A DNA stretch of 9,842 bases from DATEPR01 sp036503065 (GTDB taxonomy: Bacteria; Actinomycetota; Actinomycetes; Mycobacteriales; Pseudonocardiaceae), in contig DASXXM010000707.1 of NCBI GenBank assembly GCA_036503065.1, positions 1 through 9,842 of the forward strand, given 5' to 3'. Below, one piece after another: positions 1-5,414 of the stretch. The notes below the pieces were generated by a model. It saw only the letters and a program-made list of their open reading frames with translations, did not search any database and had not been told where the DNA came from. How positions within the stretch are numbered: the first letter of the stretch is position 1; every line of letters begins with the position of its first letter. The position numbers and the translations under genes are program-made.

Positions 1-43
1 ACCGCCGGCCGCCCGCCACACCACGGTCTGACAAGCATGCGGA

Positions 44-214
44 TCACGCCATTTCATCGGTGTGGACGACCGCGCTGTTCGGGACCAGCGCGGTGATGCG
101 ACCGCTGAGCGTGGTCTTCTCGCCGGCATCGCGGCCGTCCACAGCCACCATGACCGGGGGTGTCCGCCGCCGGAGCAGCGCATCCACCGAAGAGCCCAAC
201 GGAACCGCCTGCCA
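44..214 (-). pseudogene. Uridine-kinase-like P-loop protein remnant, truncated
   Basis: The translated stretch reads PPVMVAVDGRDAGEKTTL, then ITALVPNSAVVHTDEMA and a TGA stop. This resembles the N-terminal beta-strand, Walker A and the 'VVHTDD.AW' segment of the uridine kinase/AAA nucleoside kinase proteins common in actinomycetes. In that family the loop is normally DGRGGSGKTTLA; here the glycine before the lysine is glutamate (GEKTT), so nucleotide binding is doubtful. The stop falls where a tryptophan codon (TGG) would be expected, and no continuation of the family is visible in any minus frame between 1 and 43. Third positions remain G/C-rich, so this was coding recently. A GTG at 185-187 or a TTG at 197-199 could start it; there is no strong ribosome binding site. 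I read it as a decayed 5' fragment. It could instead be a short, divergent real protein. Confidence 0.45.
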
Positions 215-236
215 TGGCGCCCCGCTGGGCTCTTCG
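188..236. repeat. 11-bp perfect inverted repeat with 27-nt spacer
   Basis: CGAAGAGCCCA at 188-198 is matched exactly by its reverse complement at 226-236. The spacer contains the palindrome GCCATGGC. The repeat lies just upstream of the possible GTG start of the kinase remnant on the minus strand. It could form a long-loop RNA hairpin in a minus-strand transcript, or be a scar of a lost small element. Its function is unknown. Confidence 0.4.
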
Positions 237-242
237 TGCGCA

Positions 243-268
243 GCCTCAGCCGTTTCGCCGGCTGAGGC
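243..268 (-). terminator. Hairpin behind the 54-aa small gene
   Basis: GCCTCAGCC at 243-251 pairs perfectly with GGCTGAGGC at 260-268 around an 8-nt loop. It begins 5 nt past the TAA stop of the minus-strand small gene, the expected place for a terminator. No U-tract follows, which is common in high-GC actinomycetes. It also separates the small gene from the kinase remnant, so the two are probably not one transcript. Confidence 0.55.
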
Positions 269-273
269 CCCGG

Positions 274-438
274 TTACTCGGCTTCCTCGTTGTCGTCCTC
301 GGGCGCGGCGTGGTCGGCCACACCCGGCGTGGGATCGCGGGACATGTCGATGAGCGGGTGGCGCAGAGCGCCGTCCGGTGCCGCGTGCCTCGGCGCGCGT
401 TCGGGCTCCCCCGGTTCGTTCCCCGTCTGCTGTGTCAC
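274..438 (-). CDS. Small acidic hypothetical protein, 54 aa
   Basis: A GTG-started frame on the minus strand encodes 54 residues beginning MTQQTGNEPGEPE and ending APEDDNEEAE, then TAA. The start is set by a good ribosome binding site, GGGAGGT, six nt upstream of the GTG. About 46 of 55 codons end in G or C, as in the real genes here. The protein is hydrophilic and probably largely disordered, with a proline/glutamate-rich N-terminus, a central HPLIDMSRDPTPGVADH segment that looks the most ordered, and an acidic tail. There is no signal peptide, membrane segment or cysteine. It is divergent from the XdhC-like gene, sharing a 121-bp intergenic region with tandem repeats, and is followed at once by a hairpin. 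I do not recognise the family. A regulatory or partner role is possible but unsupported. Confidence 0.6.
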   Translation of the reverse strand: MTQQTGNEPGEPERAPRHAAPDGALRHPLIDMSRDPTPGVADHAAPEDDNEEAE

Positions 439-559
439 GTGCTACCTCCCCAACTGATACACGGCCCAACCGACACAGGCAGTGTGCCCGGTCATTCTGC
501 GTGCCCGGTCATTCTGCATAGTCTGTTCGGGTGTCCCTCGATCGGGCCAGAATGGACGC
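439..559. promoter_or_regulatory. Divergent promoter region, small protein / XdhC
   Basis: This 121-bp region separates two divergently transcribed genes and must hold both promoters. It contains the 17-bp tandem repeat listed separately, a -10-like TAGTCT at 519-524, and CAGAAT at 548-553 only 6 nt before the XdhC ATG. The latter could be a -10 box giving a leaderless or nearly leaderless transcript, since no strong ribosome binding site precedes that ATG. The GGGAGGT of the minus-strand gene lies at its left end. No -35 box is convincing, which suggests an activator. Confidence 0.45.
484..517. repeat. Perfect tandem repeat, 2 x 17 bp, possible operator
   Basis: GTGCCCGGTCATTCTGC occurs twice in direct head-to-tail order, at 484-500 and 501-517, without a mismatch. 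The core CATTCTG appears a third time in inverted orientation as CAGAATG at 548-554, next to the XdhC start. Two direct copies plus one inverted copy in a divergent promoter suit binding of a regulator to several sites. A simple slippage duplication is the alternative for the tandem part. Confidence 0.6.
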
Positions 560-1081
560 ATGGCCACTCCTGAGCCCGCCGCCTGCGCGGTCGCCCACGG
601 CGACGCGTCCGACCCGGCAACGCAAGCGCGCACGCTGGTCGCCGTGTTCGCGTCGCCGGTCGCCGAGTACCTGCTGCGTTACGGCCTCGACCTGGGCTAC
701 CGATCGGTACTGCTGGAACCGGATTCGGCGCGGATTATCGAGTTGCCAGGCATAACGGTTGTGAACAGCATCAACCAAGCCAAACCGGACGGCGGCACGG
801 ACGTCGTCGTCACCGACCACCACCGCGACGAACTCGGCGTCCTGCTGCGCGACGCGCTCGCCAGCCCGGTCCGCTGGATCGGACTGATGGGCAACCGGCA
901 CCACGCGGGCCCACACCACGCCGCACTGGCGGCGCTGGGCGTGCCGGACCAGGAGGTCGCCAGGGTGCACCGTCCCGTCGGCCTGAACATCGGCTCCCGC
1001 ACGCCGCCCGAGATCGCCATCGCCACCCTGGCCGGCCTGTTGGCCGAACGCAACGGCCGCCCGGGCGGCTTCACGTTCTGA
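560..1081 (+). CDS. Stand-alone XdhC C-terminal (Rossmann) domain protein
   Basis: This 173-residue protein matches the C-terminal Rossmann domain of XdhC/CoxI proteins, which help place sulfurated molybdenum cofactor into xanthine dehydrogenase-type enzymes. The first strand is TLVAVFASPVAEYLLRYGLDLGY (residues 25-47), and VVVTDHHRDELGVLL (82-96) is the next recognisable segment. The family signatures are WIGLMGNRHH (106-115), VARVHRPVGLNIGSRTPPEIA (133-153) and a final helix ATLAGLLAERNG (155-166). The N-terminal XdhC/CoxI domain with its conserved cysteine is absent, and the usual glycine-rich first turn is degenerate (FASPVA), so nucleotide binding may be altered. I chose the ATG at 560 because the upstream extension from 482 runs through the tandem repeat. 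No molybdenum hydroxylase subunits lie nearby. The family assignment is firm; the function is inferred. Confidence 0.8.
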   Translation: MATPEPAACAVAHGDASDPATQARTLVAVFASPVAEYLLRYGLDLGYRSVLLEPDSARIIELPGITVVNSINQAKPDGGTDVVVTDHHRDELGVLLRDALASPVRWIGLMGNRHHAGPHHAALAALGVPDQEVARVHRPVGLNIGSRTPPEIAIATLAGLLAERNGRPGGFTF

Positions 1082-1104
1082 CGCTGCGCGAAGAAGAAAG
1101 ACAC

Positions 1105-1138
1105 GGCCCCGACGATGGGGTTGTCCATCGCCGGGGCC
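1105..1138. terminator. Bidirectional terminator, 14-bp stem
   Basis: GGCCCCGACGATGG at 1105-1118 pairs with CCATCGCCGGGGCC at 1125-1138 with one mismatch (A against C) and a 6-nt loop. It lies between the 3' ends of the XdhC-like gene and the GH30 gene. On the minus strand it is followed by the pyrimidine-rich run TCTTTCTTCTTC, and on the plus strand it is preceded by the complementary purine run. It probably ends transcription from both sides, most strongly for GH30. Confidence 0.75.
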
Positions 1139-1144
1139 GCGACC

Positions 1145-1163
1145 CCCGGTGCGCCCTACCGGG
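1145..1163 (-). terminator. Second small hairpin after GH30
   Basis: CCCGGT at 1145-1150 and ACCGGG at 1158-1163 form a 6-bp perfect stem with a 7-nt loop, 16 nt beyond the GH30 stop codon. Together with the 14-bp hairpin further on it may act as a tandem 3' end. Alone it is too short to be certain. Confidence 0.35.
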
Positions 1164-1179
1164 TGCCGTGCGGAGTCGG

Positions 1180-3111
1180 CTAGGCCGGCAGGTTCCAGGA
1201 CTGGTTGGCACCGCCGGAGCAGTCCCAGATCTGGAGTGGTGTGCCGTCCGCCGAACTGACGCCGGTCGCATCGAGACATCTGCCGGACGCGGTGTTCACC
1301 AACTGGTTGGACGACGTGTGCGTCCAGGACTGTGCGCCGGTGCCATTGCAGGTGAACAACTGCACCTTCGTGCCATTGGCCGTGCCGCCCCCCGCCACGT
1401 CCAGGCACTTGCCGAGGGCCTGCATGGTGCTACCGGACACGGTCCACGACTGGGCACCGGTGCCGTTGCAGGTGAACAGCTGCACCTGGGTGCCGTCGGC
1501 ACTGTTCGCGCCCGCGATGTCGACGCACTTGCCGCCGAAGCCGGTGATCGGGCCGGTACCGCCGGTACCGCCGCCACCACCGGTGCCCTGCGTGCCGCTC
1601 CACGTGAACGTGGCCGACGTCGCCGCCGGCAGCGAGTACGTGAAGTGCTCGCCGCCCCAGTTGACGGTCATCGTCTGGGCGGAGCCGGTGGTGTTGTACG
1701 CGACGAGGGCCTTCGAGCCGTCCGGGTTCTGCCACGCGACGTTGGACACCGCGCTGTTGGCGCTCGAGTCGATGCGGAACGCGCCCGGCTTGACGAACTT
1801 GGTGAGCTGGCCAAGGTCGTAGTACTCGATGGTGAAGTCGACCTGCCCGCTGCGGGCGTCTCCATTGTGGATGGTGATGAGACCTTGGCAGGTGCCGCAG
1901 CCGCTGTTGTGCGGGCCCATGTTCTGGTCGACGGCCAGGCTCCACTTGACCATGCTCTGGCCCCAGTTACGGGTGTAGTCGATGATGTTCGACATATCCT
2001 CGTTCTGCTGGTTGGCGATCCAGGTGCCGCCGGAGTGCTCGGTGTCGAACTGGCCGATGTTGGGGAACTGGTTGTGCACCGTGGTCTGCTCGGCCGCGCT
2101 GCCCTCGTCGTAGCCGTGCCACGCGACGCCGCCGAACAGCGGGTCGTTGCGGACCGCGGTGTCATTGACTTCCTGCGATGCGAAGGCGTTGTACTGGCTC
2201 CAGTTCCAGTCCAGCGCGAGCACCTTGGTGTTCAGGCCGGCCGCGTGGAACGCCGGCAGCAGGTTGGTCGCGGTGAAGAAGTCCAGCCCGTTGCCGTTCC
2301 AGTTCATCGTGGGGTAGGTCGCGCCGTCGCAGCAGCCCGGCTCGTTCTGGGCCGACGTGTAGTCCACGTGCACGCCCTGCGCCTGGTATGCCTGGATGGT
2401 CTTGACGTAGTACTGGGCGTAGGCCGCGTAGAACTGCGACTGCAGGAAGCTGTGGTTGTCGAAGTTGCCGTCGGACTTCATCCAGCCCGGCGCGCTCCAC
2501 GGGTTCATCATCAGCTTGAGGCCCGGGTTCATCTGTTCCGCCTGCTTGGTCAGCGGCAGGATGTCGGTCAGGTCGGGGCTGATGGAGAAGTTGTTCAGGT
2601 TCGGGTCGGTCTGACCGGCCGGCATGTCGTCGTAGGAGTAATTGAATCGGGCCAGGTCGGACGCGCCCATCGGGTTGCGCAGGAAGTCGACGCCGATGCC
2701 GTTGTTCGGGTCGAACAGCTTGGTCATCGTGGCGCTTCTGGTGGCCGCGGACAGCGCGCCGCTGCTGCCGAGCAGGAACGCCGATGTATCGGTCATCGAC
2801 GCGCCCGCGCCGACGAACTGCTGGAACCTGGTGTTCTCGTTGACCGTGATGTTCTGGCCGTTGCTGGCGTTGCCGGCCGAGAAGCTGATCGGCGCCTGCT
2901 GTTGCAGGCCGCGGGTCACATTGCGGCCCGCCGAGTCGTTCGTGCTGGTCAGCCAGATGTTCACCGACTCGTTGGCCGCGTTCGCGATGGTCGGCAGCAG
3001 CGCCGCTGCCGTGCCGAGGGCCAGCGCGCACGCGGCCGGCACGGCCAGTATTCGAACCAGTCTGGCTGACCGGCGGCGTCGGCCACCGGGGGTGGAGCTG
3101 ACTACAGACAC
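1180..3111 (-). CDS. Secreted GH30 glycosidase with ricin-type lectin domain
   Basis: This 643-residue exported enzyme belongs to glycoside hydrolase family 30, retaining hydrolases acting on beta-linked glucans, galactans, xylans or related glycosides. An arginine-rich start, a hydrophobic core and a likely cut after PTIANA (about residue 45) form the signal peptide. The catalytic barrel carries the acid/base in SAQNEPGCC (E257) and the probable nucleophile in FDTEHSGG (E358); MMNPWSAPGWMK and WHGY are further family motifs. A beta-sandwich to about residue 508 leads to a glycine/threonine linker (509-520), then a ricin beta-trefoil (523-643) with three Q-x-W repeats. I chose the GTG at 3109-3111: GAGGAGGGA ends 9 nt upstream, whereas a start at 3135 would put that site inside the gene. 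The substrate is unresolved; beta-1,6-glucan or galactan is plausible. A palindrome in its promoter suggests sugar control. Confidence 0.9.
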   Translation of the reverse strand: MSVVSSTPGGRRRRSARLVRILAVPAACALALGTAAALLPTIANAANESVNIWLTSTNDSAGRNVTRGLQQQAPISFSAGNASNGQNITVNENTRFQQFVGAGASMTDTSAFLLGSSGALSAATRSATMTKLFDPNNGIGVDFLRNPMGASDLARFNYSYDDMPAGQTDPNLNNFSISPDLTDILPLTKQAEQMNPGLKLMMNPWSAPGWMKSDGNFDNHSFLQSQFYAAYAQYYVKTIQAYQAQGVHVDYTSAQNEPGCCDGATYPTMNWNGNGLDFFTATNLLPAFHAAGLNTKVLALDWNWSQYNAFASQEVNDTAVRNDPLFGGVAWHGYDEGSAAEQTTVHNQFPNIGQFDTEHSGGTWIANQQNEDMSNIIDYTRNWGQSMVKWSLAVDQNMGPHNSGCGTCQGLITIHNGDARSGQVDFTIEYYDLGQLTKFVKPGAFRIDSSANSAVSNVAWQNPDGSKALVAYNTTGSAQTMTVNWGGEHFTYSLPAATSATFTWSGTQGTGGGGGTGGTGPITGFGGKCVDIAGANSADGTQVQLFTCNGTGAQSWTVSGSTMQALGKCLDVAGGGTANGTKVQLFTCNGTGAQSWTHTSSNQLVNTASGRCLDATGVSSADGTPLQIWDCSGGANQSWNLPA

Positions 3112-3183
3112 GAGAGGAACTCCCTCCTCGACCACCTACAGCGCCACCGGACAGTGACAGCCCTCACACACGTCGCACAGCTC

Positions 3184-3213
3184 TTGATATCGCGACTTGA
3201 AATAAGTCGTCAA
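3184..3213 (-). promoter_or_regulatory. GH30 promoter with palindrome in spacer
   Basis: Reading the minus strand, TTGACG (plus 3208-3213) and TATCAA (plus 3184-3189) are separated by 18 bp and serve as -35 and -10 boxes. The predicted start lies near 3177, giving a leader of roughly 65 nt. The spacer holds the perfect palindrome CGACTT-GAAAT-AAGTCG (3193-3209), overlapped by a second dyad ACTTGA/TCAAGT (3195-3200 and 3210-3215). This placement is typical of repressor operators. The regulator is not encoded in the window. Confidence 0.55.
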
Positions 3214-3300
3214 GTATCCGTCGTTCACGGTGACGCCGTGTGTGAACCTTTGGGCCACTTCGTCACGCTCTGCTGCGTGGTCTGAACCAGCGGCCGATCC

Positions 3301-3328
3301 TGGACAAAGTCCGTGGACAGATAGTTGA
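3301..3328 (+). promoter_or_regulatory. Leader of aminotransferase operon, short dyad
   Basis: The 28 nt before the start contain the dyad GGAC-AAA-GTCC (3302-3312) and TGGACA twice (3301-3306 and 3314-3319). These could be an operator or a weak -35. No convincing -10 box is visible and the ribosome binding site is poor. The rest of the 3214-3300 stretch shows nothing clear. Confidence 0.3.
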
Positions 3329-4546
3329 GTGGTTGACGTGCCCTACTCCGTTGCCGAAGTACGAGCCCACTTCCCCGCCCTGGCCGAGGGCGCCGCGCAC
3401 TTCGACGGGCCGGGCGGCTCGCAGGTGCCGGACGTGGTCGGGGCCGCCGTGGCCGCGACCCTGACCGCCGCGATCGCGAACCGGGGCACCGTGACCGCCG
3501 CGGAACGCCGGGCGGAACGGGTGGTCACCGACGCCCGGCAGGCCATGGCGGACCTGCTGGGCGGCGACCCGGGCGGCATCGTGTTCGGCCGCAGCATGAC
3601 CGCCCTGACCTACGACCTGTCCCGCGCCATGGCCAGGACCTGGCAGCCCGGCGACGAGGTCGTCGTGACCAACCTCGACCACGACGCCAACATCCGGCCG
3701 TGGGTGCAGGCGGCGGAGCGGGCCGGCGTCACGGTGCGCTGGGCGCGGTTCGACCGGACGACCGGCGAGCTGAGCGTGGCCGCGGTGGCCGAGCTGCTGT
3801 CCGACCGGACCCGGCTGGTCGCGGTCACCGGCGCGTCGAACCTGCTGGGCAGCCGGCCGGACGTCGCCGCGATCGCCGAACGGGCGCACCGGGTCGGCGC
3901 GCTGGTGTACGTGGACGGCGTGCACCTGACCCCGCACGTGCCGGTGGACATCGTCGCGCTCGGCGCCGACTGCTACGCCTGCTCGCCCTACAAGTTCCTG
4001 GGCCCGCACCTCGGCGTGCTCGCCGCCGCGCCGTCGTTGCTGGAGTCACTCCAGCCCGACAAGCTGCTGCCCGCCAGCGACGCCGTGCCCGTCCGGTTCG
4101 AACTGGGCACCCTCCCCTACGAAATGCTCGCCGGCACCACCGCCGCCGTCGACTTCCTGGCCGGTCTCGTACCCGGTACCGGTTCCCGGCGCGCCCGGCT
4201 GGTCACGTCCATGACCGAACTGGCCGAGCACGAGGACCACCTGCGCGACCGGCTGGAACAGCGCCTGACCGACGTCCCCGGCGTCACCCTCTACGGCGCG
4301 CCGGGCCGTTGCCGCACGCCGACCGTGCTGTTCACCGTGGCCGACGTGCCCAACGCCGTGGTGTACGCGACGCTGGCCGACGAGAACGTCAACGCGCCTG
4401 CCGGCACGTTCTACGCCGTCGACTGCGCCCGCTGGCTGGGCCTTGACGACACCGGCGCGGTGCGGGCCGGCATCGCGCCGTACACCGATGAGTCCGATGT
4501 GGACCGTCTGGTCGCCGGGGTCGAACGGATCGCCAAAGGCCGCTAG
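3329..4546 (+). CDS. Class V aminotransferase, cysteine-desulfurase-like
   Basis: This 405-residue cytosolic PLP enzyme belongs to the 'cysteine desulfurase-like' branch of class V aminotransferases (the VC1184 type). It opens with YSVAEVRAHFPALAEGAAHFDGPGGSQ, the usual N-terminus of that branch. LDHDANIRPW (116-125) follows, then VYVDGVHLTPH (193-203) with the cofactor aspartate D196 and H199, and the Schiff-base lysine in CSPYKFLGPH (K222). True desulfurases carry a catalytic cysteine on a late loop. This branch often lacks it, but here FYAVDCAR places C366 at about that position, so desulfuration or beta-elimination cannot be excluded. GTG at 3329 is used; GTG at 3338 fits family N-termini equally well, and neither has a strong ribosome binding site. 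It is followed after 9 nt by an F420-type oxidoreductase, clearly in one operon. The substrate is unknown. Confidence 0.88.
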   Translation: MVDVPYSVAEVRAHFPALAEGAAHFDGPGGSQVPDVVGAAVAATLTAAIANRGTVTAAERRAERVVTDARQAMADLLGGDPGGIVFGRSMTALTYDLSRAMARTWQPGDEVVVTNLDHDANIRPWVQAAERAGVTVRWARFDRTTGELSVAAVAELLSDRTRLVAVTGASNLLGSRPDVAAIAERAHRVGALVYVDGVHLTPHVPVDIVALGADCYACSPYKFLGPHLGVLAAAPSLLESLQPDKLLPASDAVPVRFELGTLPYEMLAGTTAAVDFLAGLVPGTGSRRARLVTSMTELAEHEDHLRDRLEQRLTDVPGVTLYGAPGRCRTPTVLFTVADVPNAVVYATLADENVNAPAGTFYAVDCARWLGLDDTGAVRAGIAPYTDESDVDRLVAGVERIAKGR

Positions 4547-4555
4547 GGTGGAGAC

Positions 4556-5341
4556 GTGACAGCGACGAACAGGCGGCTGCGGGTGGGCTACCAGGTCCAG
4601 CCCCAGCACGCCGACTATGCGACGATTCGCGACGCGGTGGCCCAGGCCGAGGAAATCGGCGCGGACATCGTGTTCAACTGGGACCACTTCTACCCGCTCT
4701 CCGGCGCACCGGACGGCGAGCACTTCGAATGCTGGACGATGCTCGGCGCATGGGCCGAGGCCACCTCCCGGGTGGAGATCGGCGCGCTGGTGACGTGTAA
4801 CAGCTACCGCAACCCGGAACTGCTGGCCGACATGGCACGCACGGTCGATCACGTCAGCAACGGCAGGCTGATCCTGGGCATCGGCTCCGGCTGGTTCGAG
4901 CGGGACTACGACGAGTACGGCTACGAGTTCGGCACCGCGCCGGGCCGGCTGGCCGACCTTGGCGAGGCACTGCCCAGGATCGAGAGCCGGTGGGGCAAGC
5001 TGAACCCGGCGCCGACCAGGAAGATCCCGGTACTCATCGGCGGCGGCGGCGAGAAGGTCACCCTGCGGCTGGTCGCCCGCCACGCCGACATCTGGCACAC
5101 CTTCGGCGACCCGACCGTGATGAAGCGCAAGAGCGCCATCCTGGACCAGCACTGCGCGGACGTCGGCCGCGACCCGGCGGAGATCGAACGGTCCGCTGCC
5201 GTGCACAGCTCGCCGGACGAGTTGGGCCCGCAGTTGCGGGACATCGGCGTCACCCTCTACACGGTCGGCGTCGGCGGGCCGACCTTCGACATGGGCCTGC
5301 TGCGGGACTGGGTCGCCTGGCGCGACGAGCAGAACGCGTAA
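4556..5341 (+). CDS. F420-dependent LLM-class oxidoreductase
   Basis: This 261-residue protein of the luciferase-like monooxygenase fold has the marks of the F420-dependent branch: NWDHFYPLSG (41-50), ARTVDHVSNGRLILGIGSGW (94-113) and the phosphate-binding PVLIGGGGEKVTLRLVARHAD (158-178). Such enzymes use reduced or oxidised deazaflavin F420 to transfer hydride to small organic substrates. F420 rather than FMN use is inferred from family resemblance. The protein is rather short, since many relatives have 280 to 330 residues, and it ends soon after the last barrel strand. The GTG start lies 9 nt after the TAG of the aminotransferase gene, with GGTGGAG upstream, so translation is probably coupled. 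The pairing suggests both act on one metabolite, perhaps an amino acid-derived compound, but the reaction cannot be read from sequence. Confidence 0.88.
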   Translation: MTATNRRLRVGYQVQPQHADYATIRDAVAQAEEIGADIVFNWDHFYPLSGAPDGEHFECWTMLGAWAEATSRVEIGALVTCNSYRNPELLADMARTVDHVSNGRLILGIGSGWFERDYDEYGYEFGTAPGRLADLGEALPRIESRWGKLNPAPTRKIPVLIGGGGEKVTLRLVARHADIWHTFGDPTVMKRKSAILDQHCADVGRDPAEIERSAAVHSSPDELGPQLRDIGVTLYTVGVGGPTFDMGLLRDWVAWRDEQNA

Positions 5342-5359
5342 CTTCCCTTCCCGACGAGC

Positions 5360-5398
5360 ACATCGACGGTGACGCGCGGGCCGCGTCGCCGTCGATGT
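5360..5398. terminator. Bidirectional terminator, 17-bp stem
   Basis: ACATCGACGGTGACGCG at 5360-5376 pairs with the segment at 5382-5398 with a single mismatch and a 5-nt loop. It lies between the convergent LLM oxidoreductase and GH28-like genes, 18 nt from one stop and 16 nt from the other. No clear U-tract follows on either side. The length and position make it a strong candidate for a shared terminator. Confidence 0.8.
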
Positions 5399-5414
5399 TG
5401 TTGACAGCGCTGTG

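Noticed and set aside
484..517. CRISPR or iteron origin
   Set aside because: Only two copies with no spacer and no cas genes or replication initiator; better explained as a promoter element or slippage duplication.
482..559. 26-residue N-terminal extension of the XdhC-like protein
   Set aside because: It would run through the tandem repeat and putative promoter, has no ribosome binding site, and its sequence (CPVILRARSFCIVCSG) is unlike the family.
1168..3069. 633-codon open frame on the plus strand opposite the GH30 gene
   Set aside because: It is antisense to a gene with signal peptide, catalytic motifs and lectin repeats. Its translation is repetitive in R, V, A and G with no recognisable domain, as expected of a high-GC shadow frame.
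3140..3328. Possible small gene between GH30 and the aminotransferase
   Set aside because: No frame with a start, ribosome binding site and coding bias was found; the stretch is occupied by the GH30 promoter and the operon leader.
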